From Flavobacterium sp. (lineage in GTDB: Bacteria; Bacteroidota; Bacteroidia; Flavobacteriales; Flavobacteriaceae), in NCBI GenBank assembly GCA_016714905.1, contig JADKBW010000006.1:124001-188000 (forward strand): 64,000 bases of DNA, written 5' to 3'. Below are positions 25,530 to 34,317 of this stretch, in pieces. A program made the position numbers and the translations under genes. The notes below the pieces were generated by a model that made no database searches, was not told where the DNA came from, and saw only the letters and a list, made by a program, of their open reading frames with translations. Each line of letters opens with the position of its first letter. The first letter of the stretch is position 1.

Positions 25530-26243
25530 TTAAACATGCAAGATTTCCTCCTCAATCAACAAATCTTCTCTTCGAAACCGAAGGAAAACTTGCGCCACGG
25601 CAATGACATCTTTTTCACAATAGGTTATGATGCGATCGATGTCTTTGTCAACGTAATAAACGTGTCCAACTTGACTGCCATCAATGTCTCCTTTAGAAGA
25701 TGGAATTCCCAAAATTTTAGTCAATAGCTTTAAAGAGGTGAAATGCTTGTAATCACCAAATTTCCACAATTCTAACGTGTCTAAATGCGGTACTTCCCAT
25801 GGTTTTTTACCGAATAAATTGAGTTTATTGGGAATCGCAATTTGATTGATAATCATCCTTCTTGCAATAAAAGGAATATCAAATTCTTTGGCATTATGAC
25901 CGCACAAAAGATGTTGCGCTTTGTCGAAATGATTGTTCATCAGGTTGCTAAAATCTTTCAAAATCTTGGGTTCCTCACCGAAAAAAGATGTCACTCTAAA
26001 ATTCCGAATATCTCCTTTGATAGTGAAATAGCCGACAGAAATACAGATGATTTTTCCAAACTCTGCCCAAATTCCGGCACGTTCGTAAAAGTCTTCTGGA
26101 CTGTAGTCTTCTTTTCTTTGAAATTGGGTTTTGAGTTCCCATAGGTTTTGCATTTCAGGATCTAATGCAGTGAAGTTTTCTTGTTCTGGAACCGTTTCGA
26201 TGTCGATAAACAAGATGTTTTCGAGGTTTAATTTTTCAATCAT
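25530..26243 (-). CDS. 3'-5' exonuclease, DEDDy (PolB-like) family
   Basis: This 237-residue protein has the Exo I motif in ILFIDIETVPE (residues 11-21). The Exo II motif is in LLCGHNAKEFDIPFIARR, and the Exo III region is in KDIDRIITYCEKDVIAVAQVFLR with the DEDDy tyrosine. This pattern fits the predicted PolB-like 3'-5' exonuclease family (DNA_pol_B_exo2), which is common as a stand-alone gene in Bacteroidota. It probably trims single-stranded DNA or RNA ends, but the biological substrate is unknown. The 3' end abuts a family C repeat. Confidence 0.88.
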   Translation of the reverse strand: MIEKLNLENILFIDIETVPEQENFTALDPEMQNLWELKTQFQRKEDYSPEDFYERAGIWAEFGKIICISVGYFTIKGDIRNFRVTSFFGEEPKILKDFSNLMNNHFDKAQHLLCGHNAKEFDIPFIARRMIINQIAIPNKLNLFGKKPWEVPHLDTLELWKFGDYKHFTSLKLLTKILGIPSSKGDIDGSQVGHVYYVDKDIDRIITYCEKDVIAVAQVFLRFRREDLLIEEEILHV

Positions 26244-26284
26244 GGCGTATATAAATTAAGTTAAACAATTATTCTTGGCTTGTA

Positions 26285-27442
26285 CTATTTTCTTTGTGCT
26301 AGCATTTTGTACGTTTCGTCAATATAAACGAAAAAATCGTCACTATGTGGACTGCCTTTGGTGCTCGCTTGGTGCTGATTTCCCAAACGAACGATAATCA
26401 AATCGTCTTGTGGAATCACAATGACGTTCTGTCCTAAGTGACCGCGCATGTAAAATATCTTTTTGGCTTTGTAATTACACAACCACCAACCGTAGCCATA
26501 CTCCGGCGACGCTTCAAATCTAGGGTTTGTCGATGTAGCGATGAAGGTGCTGTCTAACAGTTGTTGCCCATTCCATTTTCCGTGTTGCTTGTATAATTTC
26601 CCAAAGCGTGCAAAATCTCTAGCATTGGATGCAAAACAACAATACGCTTTGACGATTCCGCCTTCGTGATCGGTTTGCCAAAGTGCTTCGTTTTCAGCGC
26701 CCATGGGTTCCCAGAAATTTTCGGCAACATAATCTGCTAAACTTTTTCCCGTTGCTTTTTCGATGCACATCGCAAGCAGTTGGGTGTTTCCGCTTAAGTA
26801 CTTATAGACTTTTCCTGGTTCATCAACGCCTTTTAGTCCAAGGATTACACTATTTAAATCATCATCAAAATAGGCGCGTGTTGTAATTGAAAATGGACTG
26901 TAATACGATTCATCCCAATTCAATCCAGACGACATTGATGACAGATCGCCAACGGTCATGTTGGCTGATTTTCCTGTTTTAAATTCTGGAAAGAAATCCG
27001 AAACCTTTTGATCTAAACTTTTGATTTTGCCTTGCATGATGGCTTTTCCCAATGAAGCAGACACGATACTTTTTGCCATGGAAAACGAATTTGATTTGGA
27101 GTTTTTGTCGTAATCATCATAATAACTTTCATTCCAAACGCTATCATTTTTGATGATTAGGAAAGCAACCGTCCCCAATTTTTTGTGCCATTTCTCGAGT
27201 TCATCGGTTGGCTTAACACTATTAAAATCTTTGGCGGTTGCCCAAGGTTGTGGTGTATGACTTTTTGGAATTGTGCGGTTGTCAAATTCTTTATAATCTT
27301 GAAGAAACGCCGTGGTGTGACCTTTTAGATAGATGGTCCGCACCGCCTTGATAAGATAATCAACTTGAAAAATATAAAGTAAGGCAATAATCGTGGCGAA
27401 TAGGATAACAAACCAAATAATGATTTTCTTAAGAATTTTCAT
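26285..27442 (-). CDS. Serine hydrolase, class C beta-lactamase/penicillin-binding-like
   Basis: This 385-residue protein is anchored by an N-terminal membrane helix (KKIIIWFVILFATIIALLYIF). It carries the SxxK nucleophile S121-M-A-K124, a tyrosine motif in YKYLSGNTQLL where the usual Y-x-N reads Y-L-S-G-N, and the third motif H-L-G in MRGHLGQNV. Members are periplasmic esterases, D-aminopeptidases or beta-lactamase relatives, and the substrate cannot be told from sequence. It stands alone with short gaps to its neighbours. No frameshift or truncation was seen. Confidence 0.88.
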   Translation of the reverse strand: MKILKKIIIWFVILFATIIALLYIFQVDYLIKAVRTIYLKGHTTAFLQDYKEFDNRTIPKSHTPQPWATAKDFNSVKPTDELEKWHKKLGTVAFLIIKNDSVWNESYYDDYDKNSKSNSFSMAKSIVSASLGKAIMQGKIKSLDQKVSDFFPEFKTGKSANMTVGDLSSMSSGLNWDESYYSPFSITTRAYFDDDLNSVILGLKGVDEPGKVYKYLSGNTQLLAMCIEKATGKSLADYVAENFWEPMGAENEALWQTDHEGGIVKAYCCFASNARDFARFGKLYKQHGKWNGQQLLDSTFIATSTNPRFEASPEYGYGWWLCNYKAKKIFYMRGHLGQNVIVIPQDDLIIVRLGNQHQASTKGSPHSDDFFVYIDETYKMLAQRK

Positions 27443-27578
27443 GTGCGGATAATTAATGATAGACGAATTTACATAAATCTTCGTATCCGCAGATTGCTGG
27501 CAAAGTTCACGAAGGGGGGAGAAGGAGGGACCCGTTGAATTTTAAAAGAATATTCTTTCAGCATTGCCAAAAACCTGG

Positions 27579-28049
27579 TTAAAATAAACTTTGCTGTTTT
27601 GATGAACTCTCGTGTTCCAACAGCCATTTCTTGCGCCACAAACCTCCAGCGTAACCTGTGAGTGAGCCGTCGGTTCCGATCACACGATGACAAGGAATGA
27701 CAATCCACAATGGGTTTTTGCCATTGGCAGATGCTACAGCGCGTATGGCTTTGACATCGCCCAGTTTTTTGGATAAGTCCATATAAGAGCAAGTTTTTCC
27801 GAATGGGATTTCGAGTAAGGCTTGCCACACTTTTTGTTGGAATTCGGTGCCTTGTGGATTTACTTTGAAATCGAAATGGGTGCGTTTACCTTCAAAATAA
27901 TCTTGAAGTTGCGTGACTGCTTTCTTAAGTTCTTTTGGGATTTTTGTTGTGATGTTACCTTCTTCTAGAATGGAAATAGCAGCTATACCATTGTCATCGC
28001 CAGTGATTCTAGCGGTTCCGAGTGGGGTTTTGATGAAGGCGGTTTCCAT
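27579..28049 (-). CDS. ogt: Methylated-DNA-[protein]-cysteine S-methyltransferase
   Basis: This protein of about 156 residues starts at the ATG at 28049 (METAFIKTPLGTARI). The open frame runs further upstream only through repeat DNA. It contains the helix-turn-helix region (FQQKVWQALLEIPFGKTCSY), the asparagine hinge (ASANGKNP) and the acceptor motif IPCHRVIG with the reactive cysteine. It repairs O6-alkylguanine by transferring the alkyl group to itself, one turnover per molecule. Length matches Ogt. A family C repeat arm and a long family A repeat lie upstream of the start. Confidence 0.94.
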   Translation of the reverse strand: METAFIKTPLGTARITGDDNGIAAISILEEGNITTKIPKELKKAVTQLQDYFEGKRTHFDFKVNPQGTEFQQKVWQALLEIPFGKTCSYMDLSKKLGDVKAIRAVASANGKNPLWIVIPCHRVIGTDGSLTGYAGGLWRKKWLLEHESSSKQQSLF

Positions 28050-28071
28050 GGTGTAAATGTAAAAATACTTC

Positions 28072-28097
28072 GCCACAAAGACGCAAAGGCTCAAAGA
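28072..28097. repeat. Single arm of the family C repeat upstream of ogt
   Basis: GCCACAAAGACGCAAAGGC followed by TCAAAG lies about 22 bases upstream of the ogt start. On the minus strand it reads CTTTGCGTCTTTGTGGC, like the right arm at 16276-16373. Confidence 0.5.
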
Positions 28098-28112
28098 AAA
28101 CGAGGTGTTTTT

Positions 28113-28278
28113 TAGCCCCGAAAGCAGTGGCATCCTTTTGTTCTGGGGTTCAGAACAAAAGATTACCTCACAAGGTAAATATTTTAATTTGTGTTCGGTC
28201 AATTCGCTGCGCTCGGGTGTAACGTATGGCGGGACCCGAGCTCCTGAAAGGGCGAATCGGCGAAGCAAATAGCTCCTA
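28113..28278 (-). repeat. Intergenic 3'-end repeat, family A, copy 3 (long, composite)
   Basis: The outer edges (TAGGAGCTATTTGC on the minus strand and GGATGCCACTGCTTTCGGGGCTA at the far end) match the other copies. The middle contains extra GC-rich sequence, including a CTTTTGTTCTG / CAGAACAAAAG hairpin. The first TAG (28276-28278) is the stop codon of the cytochrome c gene. At about 166 bases it is twice the usual length. Confidence 0.7.
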
Positions 28279-28644
28279 TTTCAAATTCGAATAAATATAT
28301 GCTTCAATCGCTTGCAGTTCCTCGTCGCTCATCATTTTCGTGATGGCAAAGTTGGTTTTCATCACCTCGTATTGCGACGGATCGACAATCGGTTTGTCTT
28401 CTTCTTTTAGGAAACTTACAATACTAGCATTTTGCGCTTGGTACGTTTTAGCTATGTCTTGAATACTTGGACCTATCACTTTTTGATCTTTCAAATGACA
28501 AGCGACACAATTGCCCTTGGTTTCGAACAGTTCTTTGCCCAAAGCAATTGGTGTTTTAGCTCCAGCTTTTCCGAATGGCTCTGCGGAATCCTTCTTGCAA
28601 GAAACGACTAGGGCAAGGATAAAAATAAATGCAAGTTGCCTCAT
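28276..28644 (-). CDS. c-type cytochrome lipoprotein
   Basis: This 122-residue protein has a lipoprotein signal (MRQLAFIFILALVVSC, lipobox V-V-S-C) and one haem site, CVACH, in GNCVACHLKDQKVIGPS. The likely axial methionine is in the segment ending FAITKMMSDEELQAIEAYIY. It is a small class I cytochrome of the kind that shuttles electrons at the outer face of the inner membrane. It starts one base after the hemB stop and closes the heme gene cluster, so it may be expressed with haem supply. Its TAG stop is the edge of a family A repeat. Confidence 0.92.
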   Translation of the reverse strand: MRQLAFIFILALVVSCKKDSAEPFGKAGAKTPIALGKELFETKGNCVACHLKDQKVIGPSIQDIAKTYQAQNASIVSFLKEEDKPIVDPSQYEVMKTNFAITKMMSDEELQAIEAYIYSNLK

Positions 28645-28645
28645 A

Positions 28646-29656
28646 TTACGAAATCAATTTGACTACATCTTTGGCAAAATAACTGGCAATCATGTCCGCC
28701 CCAGCTCTTTTGATTGCAGTAATTTGTTCCATCATCACCGCGTCGTGATCAAGCCAGCCGCGTTGTGAAGCCGCTTTGATCATGGCATATTCGCCTGAAA
28801 CTTGGTAAACTGCCACAGGAACTTCCACAGTATTTTTGATTTCACGTACGATATCTAGGTAGGAAATTCCGGGTTTCACCATGACGATGTCGGCGCCTTC
28901 TTCGATATCCATGAGGGTTTCGCGAATGGCTTCGATGCGATTGTGGTAATCCATTTGGTAGGTTTTCTTGTCTTTGGGAATGTTCTGTAAATCGACAGGA
29001 GCGCTATCGAGTGCGTCGCGAAATGGACCGTAATGTGCAGAAGCGTACTTGGCGCTATAGGCTAAAATACCAGTATTGATATAGCCTGCATGTTCCAGTG
29101 CGTCGCGAATTTCAAGAATTCTTCCGTCCATCATATCGCTTGGCGCGACGAAATCGGCTCCAGCTTCGGCATGTGAAACGCTCATTTCTGCTAAAATTGC
29201 CGACGTAATATCATTGGCAATTTGACCGCCTTGCCTGCCGGCAGGCAGGTTTTCGACGATGCCATCATGTCCAAAAGAAGAAAACGGATCGAGCGCGACG
29301 TCTGTCATGACGAGCATTCCAGGCGTGGCATTTTTTACTGTTTTGATGGCGCGTTGCATCAATCCATTTGGATTTAAAGCTTCGGTGCCTTTGTTGTCCT
29401 TGAGATTGTCGGGAACTTTGACGAAAAGTAGTACTGATTTTAGTCCAAGTTTCCAAAGTTCATGGACTTCCTTCTCAATATTATCAAGGCTCATTCGGAA
29501 ATAATTTGGCATCGATGGAATTTCTTCTTTGATGCCTTTGCCTTCCACGACAAAAAGCGGCACAATAAAGTCGTTGGGAGAAATAATGGTTTCGCGCACG
29601 AGTGAACGAATGGCTTCGTTGGTTCTGAGTCTTCTATTTCGATTTAATGGAAACAT
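28646..29656 (-). CDS. hemB: Delta-aminolevulinic acid dehydratase (porphobilinogen synthase)
   Basis: This 336-residue enzyme condenses two 5-aminolevulinate molecules to porphobilinogen. The catalytic lysines are in YSAKYASAHYGPFRDA and MVKPGISYLD. The metal segment reads TDVALDPFSSFGHDG, without the three cysteines of zinc enzymes, so it should be the magnesium-type form. Residues 137-143 (LPAGRQG) are an in-frame 21-base insertion built on a palindrome (29228-29248), relative to what I expect for the family at this loop (ENGQI). It lies after the outer-membrane gene and before the cytochrome gene in the heme cluster. Confidence 0.97.
   Translation of the reverse strand: MFPLNRNRRLRTNEAIRSLVRETIISPNDFIVPLFVVEGKGIKEEIPSMPNYFRMSLDNIEKEVHELWKLGLKSVLLFVKVPDNLKDNKGTEALNPNGLMQRAIKTVKNATPGMLVMTDVALDPFSSFGHDGIVENLPAGRQGGQIANDITSAILAEMSVSHAEAGADFVAPSDMMDGRILEIRDALEHAGYINTGILAYSAKYASAHYGPFRDALDSAPVDLQNIPKDKKTYQMDYHNRIEAIRETLMDIEEGADIVMVKPGISYLDIVREIKNTVEVPVAVYQVSGEYAMIKAASQRGWLDHDAVMMEQITAIKRAGADMIASYFAKDVVKLIS
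29228..29248. repeat. In-gene palindromic mini-repeat encoding LPAGRQG
   Basis: The 16-bp perfect palindrome TGCCTGCCGGCAGGCA (29232-29247) is GC-rich in an AT-rich gene. It adds seven residues to HemB in frame. From memory, the same peptide and palindrome recur in unrelated proteins of Bacteroidota and other bacteria as a scattered mini-repeat. Confidence 0.75.
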
Positions 29657-29698
29657 GTTTTTAGTATTTTAGATTTTTTAAAAATAATTTTCTATTCT

Positions 29699-30640
29699 TT
29701 ACAGGCCAACTTTTTTCGCCAAATATTTATATGATTCTTTCACTTTTCGAGGCGGATTAAAACGATAACCCACGGTAAATTTAACTGTGGAAATATTATC
29801 GTTTATTTGGATGCTGTTAGTTTCACTTTGTATATAATCGTTGTAATTATAATTGATGAAGGCAAAAAACGAATCGATGTTGTAGCCTAATTTTAGACTT
29901 GAATCGACTTCATATAAAGAAGACACTTTTCCATCGATATCATTGAATCCAAAACCTATTGCAAGTCCGGCTGACACTAATAATTTTTTGTGCAACACCA
30001 AATTATAATAGTAGGAAGGCGCTACTGAAAAAATAAAAACATCACTTTGCGTTGTGGCATTGCCGTCATTCAAATCAAAGTTAGTATAGTAAATAGTGGC
30101 TGAAGGCATAAAACTTCCGGCGCTTTTGGTTTGCCATTCTTTTTGATTGGACAATGTTTTGAAAGAGAAATTGTCATTGAAAACATAAGATGTTGTTCCG
30201 CCTATTTTGGTTGTTCGAAGTTTTGGGAAAAGTACTTCGACATTGTCTTGTTGAACATAAAACCCAGTTTGATTGATGAATGCGATGGTTTGCATCCATT
30301 TTTTAAATATCATTCGAGTTTCTAAAGTAAACAATTTTGAGCCAGCATTATCTTTGTTTTCGGCGAAGAATTGCGGTGAAATACCGTAGCTGATATCAAT
30401 AAACTTATAACTTAAGTTCGCGCCGATTTGTTGTCTGGTGTTGGGTTCAAAACGGAGTTGTTTCTTAACTCCATTCGGAATAAAAGTTGCCTGAAAACGG
30501 TTGGATGTGTTTAGGTAATAAAGACTGGCGGTTACTTTTTCGCTATAAGATTTGAAATAAGGATTGCTAATGGAATCGTTTTGCGCCAATCCATTGAAGC
30601 TAATAAGACATACAATTATATATATGTATTTTACATCCAT
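29699..30640 (-). CDS. Outer-membrane beta-barrel protein of unknown function (DUF4421-like)
   Basis: This 313-residue protein has a signal peptide (MDVKYIYIIVCLISFNGLAQ) and an all-beta, alternating pattern. The segment LRFEPNTRQQIGANLSYKFIDISYGI is typical of DUF4421-like barrels in Bacteroidota. It overlaps the end of hemF by 10 bases and precedes hemB by about 42 bases, so it is embedded in the heme operon. A role linked to haem or porphyrin handling at the outer membrane is possible from position only. The family match is by eye and uncertain. Confidence 0.78.
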   Translation of the reverse strand: MDVKYIYIIVCLISFNGLAQNDSISNPYFKSYSEKVTASLYYLNTSNRFQATFIPNGVKKQLRFEPNTRQQIGANLSYKFIDISYGISPQFFAENKDNAGSKLFTLETRMIFKKWMQTIAFINQTGFYVQQDNVEVLFPKLRTTKIGGTTSYVFNDNFSFKTLSNQKEWQTKSAGSFMPSATIYYTNFDLNDGNATTQSDVFIFSVAPSYYYNLVLHKKLLVSAGLAIGFGFNDIDGKVSSLYEVDSSLKLGYNIDSFFAFINYNYNDYIQSETNSIQINDNISTVKFTVGYRFNPPRKVKESYKYLAKKVGL

Positions 30641-31533
30641 TGAATTGGTTTTTCTAAAACTCTAATCAACTTTTCTTCTTCACTTCCTGCTTCCGGATGA
30701 TGGTCATACACCCATTGCACGTGCGGCGGCAAACTCATCAAAATACTTTCGATGCGGCCATTGGTTTTGAGTCCAAATAAAGTGCCCTTGTCGTGCACGA
30801 GATTGAATTCGACGTAACGCCCACGACGGATTTCCTGCCAAGTTCTATTGGCGGCTGTAAATGGTAATTCTTTTCTTCTTTCAACAATGGGAACATACGC
30901 TTGCAGGAAACTATTGCCGACTTCGGTAACGAAATTGTACCAATCTTGCATTTGCATGTTGTCGGTTGCTTTGCAATAATCGAAGAACAAACCTCCTATT
31001 CCACGGGCTTCGTGACGATGCGCATTCCAGAAATAATCGTCGCATTGCTTTTTATATTTCGGATAAAACTCGATGTTATGTTTGTCACAAGCGGTTTTGC
31101 ATGTTTGGTGAAAATGAATGGTGTCTTCCTCGAACAAATAATAAGGCGTGAGATCTTGTCCTCCGCCAAACCATTGTTGGATAATATTGCCTTGTTCGTC
31201 ATACATCTCGAAATAACGCCAATTGGCATGAACCGTTGGCACCATTGGACTTTTGGGATGAATAACGAGACTCAGTCCACAGGCGAAAAAATCAGCTTCT
31301 CCTACCTGAAACATTTTCTGCATCGCTTCTGGTAATTTGCCATGAACCGCCGAAATATTGACACCTCCTTTTTCGAAAACCTTTCCGTTCTCAATGACAC
31401 GCGTTCTACCGCCGCCACCTTCTGGTCGCTTCCAGAGATCTTCGCGAAATTTCACCAGGCCATCGACAGCTTCTAATCCGAGACAGATTTGATCTTGAAG
31501 TTGGTGTATGTAATTTAAGAATTGCTCTTTCAC
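30631..31533 (-). CDS. hemF: Oxygen-dependent coproporphyrinogen-III oxidase
   Basis: This 300-residue enzyme uses oxygen to turn two propionates of coproporphyrinogen III into vinyl groups. The signatures include GGGRTRVIENGKVFEKGGVN near residue 38, WFGGGQDLTPYYLFEEDTIHFH, HRHEARGIGGLFFDY and the C-terminal GRYVEFNLVHDKGTLFGLKTNGR. The start codon is at 31533. It follows hemE after a GC-rich repeat. The use of the oxygen-dependent enzyme indicates aerobic haem synthesis; no hemN is in the window. Confidence 0.97.
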   Translation of the reverse strand: MKEQFLNYIHQLQDQICLGLEAVDGLVKFREDLWKRPEGGGGRTRVIENGKVFEKGGVNISAVHGKLPEAMQKMFQVGEADFFACGLSLVIHPKSPMVPTVHANWRYFEMYDEQGNIIQQWFGGGQDLTPYYLFEEDTIHFHQTCKTACDKHNIEFYPKYKKQCDDYFWNAHRHEARGIGGLFFDYCKATDNMQMQDWYNFVTEVGNSFLQAYVPIVERRKELPFTAANRTWQEIRRGRYVEFNLVHDKGTLFGLKTNGRIESILMSLPPHVQWVYDHHPEAGSEEEKLIRVLEKPIQWM

Positions 31534-31566
31534 GGTTGTCGACTATAAGATGATCGTTAATGTTAT

Positions 31567-31648
31567 CCGGGGTTTGCGTGAGGGATGGCAGCAAGGTGCC
31601 GTGCACCGCGAACAGCCCGACCCGCCTTTTTCGGCGTGGTCACGCCCC
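31567..31648 (-). repeat. GC-rich hairpin repeat (family B) between hemE and hemF
   Basis: On the minus strand it begins GGGGCGTGACCACGCC, itself a GGCGTG/CACGCC hairpin. It continues with an AAAAAGGCGGGTCGGGCTGTTCG block and a GGTGC-ACG-GCACC hairpin and ends CCCTCACGCAAACCCCGG. It lies about nine bases after the hemE stop. It is strikingly GC-rich against its surroundings. The GTCGGGCTGTTCG core resembles an interspersed repeat I recall from Flavobacterium genomes. Confidence 0.65.
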
Positions 31649-31656
31649 AATAATTA

Positions 31657-32682
31657 TTAATTGCCGTATTCTTTCACCGCATCAATAAATGCTTTGGCGT
31701 GATCTACGGGAATGTTGGGTAAAATGCCATGTCCGAGATTGACGATGTATTTGTCTTTTCCGAACTCGTCGATCATTTGATGCACCATTTTCTTGATGGT
31801 CGGAATCGGTGAGAGCAATCGCGATGGATCGAAATTGCCTTGCAGCGTGATATTTCCGCCGGACAAGTAACGGGCGTTTCTTGGAGAACACGTCCAATCG
31901 ACACCTAAAGCGGATGCGCGACTTTTTCCCATTTCATTGAGCGCAAACCAGCAACCTTTTCCGAAGACTATAACGTGTGTGTCATCGGCGAGTGCTTCGA
32001 CAATTTGATTGATGTATTTCCATGAGAATTCCTGATAATCGACTGGTGACAGCATGCCGCCCCAAGAGTCGAAAATCTGAACCGCATTGACGCCGGCTTT
32101 TACTTTTTCTTTTAAATAGAGAATCGTGGTGTCGGTGATTTTTTGCAATAAAACATGCGCCGCTTCTGGATGCGTGAAGCAAAATCCTTTGGCGGTGTCG
32201 AAACTTTTTGAACCTTTTCCTTCGACGGCGTAACAGAAGATTGTCCATGGCGAACCTGCAAAACCAATCAATGGCACCTCATCGTTGAGCATTTCTTTGG
32301 TGAGTTTAATCGCGTCCATGACGTACCCCAACGTTTCGTGGATATTGGGAACAATCACTTTTTCTACGTCTTGTGGCGTACGAATTGGATTGGGTAAAAA
32401 TGGACCGACGCTTTCTTTCATCAAGACTTCGATGCCCATAGCTTGCGGAACCACCAAAATATCAGAAAACAAAATCGCCGCATCGGGTGCAATTCGACGA
32501 ATGGGTTGAACGGTAATTTCGGCTGCTAATTCCGGAGTTTGACAACGGGTGAAAAAATCGTATTTGTCGCGCAAGGCAATGAATTCAGGTAAATATCTTC
32601 CGGCTTGACGCATCATCCAAACAGGTGGACGATTGACGGTTTCTCCGCGTAATGCTTTTAAAAATAGGTCGTTTTTGATCAT
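31657..32682 (-). CDS. hemE: Uroporphyrinogen decarboxylase
   Basis: This 341-residue enzyme decarboxylates the four acetates of uroporphyrinogen III to give coproporphyrinogen III in the cytosol. The N-terminal signature [15 protein letters not shown] is intact. Further motifs include [34 protein letters not shown] and the C-terminal [14 protein letters not shown]. Length is normal. It follows hemD after 37 bases. A GC-rich repeat directly after its stop separates it from hemF. Confidence 0.97.
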   Translation of the reverse strand: MIKNDLFLKALRGETVNRPPVWMMRQAGRYLPEFIALRDKYDFFTRCQTPELAAEITVQPIRRIAPDAAILFSDILVVPQAMGIEVLMKESVGPFLPNPIRTPQDVEKVIVPNIHETLGYVMDAIKLTKEMLNDEVPLIGFAGSPWTIFCYAVEGKGSKSFDTAKGFCFTHPEAAHVLLQKITDTTILYLKEKVKAGVNAVQIFDSWGGMLSPVDYQEFSWKYINQIVEALADDTHVIVFGKGCWFALNEMGKSRASALGVDWTCSPRNARYLSGGNITLQGNFDPSRLLSPIPTIKKMVHQMIDEFGKDKYIVNLGHGILPNIPVDHAKAFIDAVKEYGN

Positions 32683-32719
32683 AATATTTATGTGCTACAA
32701 AGACGCAATGGCGTCCGTT

Positions 32720-33390
32720 TTAAACTTCGCTGTAATATTTTATACATTGAATAATTACATTTTCAATGGAGGGTTGATTGGCAATAATGCAATGAGATGT
32801 TATTTTTTCGACTGGTTCTGCGGTGGTTTTTCCGATGCAAAAACAGGTTTCATCCGTGATGGTATTGGCTTGTACGTAACTTTCTACGGCAGATGGGCTA
32901 AAAAATAGAATGCCATTTGGTTTTGAATTTATGGCCTGTGGCGTAAGGATTGTTTCATATACTTCTATTTCTTCAAATCTTACCTTGGCTAATGTTAAGG
33001 AATCAGGAAGGATTTCTCTTCTTAAATTTCCGCTGAAAAAAACAAAACTTTCTTCGCTGTACTGATTACAAATCGTCGAAGCTAATTCGGACGCATAGTC
33101 GGCGCTTTCAACTACTCTAAATCCATTGAGTTCTAAGGCTGATTTGGTTTTTTGTCCGATGCAGAAGCACTTTTTACTTCGCAATAGTTCTATTTTATTA
33201 TTTTTTAAGATACTATCGACAGCATTTTGACTAGAAAAAATCAGGTTTTGAAACTTACTTTTAAAGGTAAACTTTTTTAGTTTGATTTTAATAAAATCTG
33301 CCTCAACCACGGAAAATTAGCATTGAGCAAATACTGCTTTTGATTTGCTTGTAGTTTTTTAGTGGATGCGATTCGCACTTGATTTTTCAT
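32720..33390 (-). CDS. hemD: Uroporphyrinogen-III synthase, frameshifted
   Basis: The natural start is the ATG at 33390 (MKNQVRIASTKKLQANQKQY), three bases after the hemC stop. The frame is lost at an A4 run on the plus strand (33313-33316). One more base there joins LLNANF to VVEADFIKIKLKKF. The rest shows HemD features: SSQNAVDSIL, KKCFCIGQKTKSALE, FFSGNLRREILPD and the C-terminal GILFFSPSAVESY ... CFCIGKTTAEPVE. The corrected length is about 223 residues, as expected. HemD closes hydroxymethylbilane with inversion of ring D. A short version could start at the GTG at 33310, but that would cut the first strand of the fold. Confidence 0.88.
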
Positions 33391-33393
33391 TTC

Positions 33394-34317
33394 TTAAGCT
33401 TTCGGTTTGAAATGATTTCTCAGCACTTCCATGATTTCTTTTCCGCCGTTTTTTAAAACTTCTTGCGCTGAATAATAGCCTAATTTCTTCCATTCTTGGA
33501 TGGGAACTGATTTTTCGACGAGTACTTTTTCCTTTCCATCCAACGAAAATAAAACCCCTTTGAAAAGAATATCGTCTTCAATAATTCTGGCGACGGCACC
33601 AATTGGCGCGGTGCATCCACCTTCTAGTGTTTTAAGAAATTGGCGTTCGATATGCGTGCACACTTCGGTTTCTACATCATTCAATTCCGAAACAGCATCC
33701 AAACAATAATTGTCATTCCCCATTGCCACGACAATCATAGCGCCTTGTGCTGGCGCGGGAATCATCCAATCTAAATTGATATAATTTTCTGGTTTTATAT
33801 TAATTCTTTCCAATCCAGCAGCGGCAAAAACGGCTCCGTTCCATTCACTGTCTTGGAGCTTTTGCATTCTGGTATTGACGTTGCCACGAAGATCGACCAC
33901 TTTGTGATTCGGATGTCGATGCAACCATTGTGCTTGACGGCGAAGACTTCCCGTGGCGATTGTTCCACTGGAATTTAAGAAATCTAAGTTGCCTTTATGA
34001 ACCAATATATCTAAAACATTGGCACGTTCTAGTACGGCAGCTTGAACAATTCCTTGTGGTAACGCAGTTGGTACGTCTTTCATCGAATGCACGGCAATAT
34101 CCACTTGACCATTGATCATTGCAATGTCTAAGGTTTTCGTGAAAATTCCTGTGATTCCAAGCTCGTATAAAGGCTTGTCTAGAATAATATCTCCTTGCGA
34201 TTTGACCGCAATGATTTCGGTTTTATACCCTAAATCTTCTAGTTTATTTTGAACGGTATGTGCTTGCCAAAGCGCCAATTCGCTATCGCGCGTTCCGATG
34301 CGTATGGTTTTGTTCAT
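33394..34317 (-). CDS. hemC: Hydroxymethylbilane synthase (porphobilinogen deaminase)
   Basis: This 307-residue enzyme joins four porphobilinogens into hydroxymethylbilane. It begins with the family text IRIGTRDSELALWQA. It holds HSMKDVPTALP, the arginine-rich RRQAQWLHRHPN region, LDWMIPAPAQGA and the dipyrromethane-attaching cysteine in LEGGCTAPIGA. The ATG overlaps the hemA stop (TAATG), so the genes are probably translationally coupled. No irregularity was seen. Confidence 0.97.
   Translation of the reverse strand: MNKTIRIGTRDSELALWQAHTVQNKLEDLGYKTEIIAVKSQGDIILDKPLYELGITGIFTKTLDIAMINGQVDIAVHSMKDVPTALPQGIVQAAVLERANVLDILVHKGNLDFLNSSGTIATGSLRRQAQWLHRHPNHKVVDLRGNVNTRMQKLQDSEWNGAVFAAAGLERINIKPENYINLDWMIPAPAQGAMIVVAMGNDNYCLDAVSELNDVETEVCTHIERQFLKTLEGGCTAPIGAVARIIEDDILFKGVLFSLDGKEKVLVEKSVPIQEWKKLGYYSAQEVLKNGGKEIMEVLRNHFKPKA

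Noticed and set aside
27469..27828. Minus-strand frame overlapping ogt
   Set aside because: It is an out-of-frame reading of the ogt gene, low in structure and rich in Arg/Ser/His.
29228..29248. Insertion-sequence remnant in hemB
   Set aside because: Only 21 bases are extra, the frame is kept, and no transposase or target duplication is visible. A palindromic mini-repeat fits better.
31406..31606. Minus-strand frame covering the hemF start and the GC-rich repeat
   Set aside because: It lies in another frame of hemF and repeat DNA; its composition is not protein-like.
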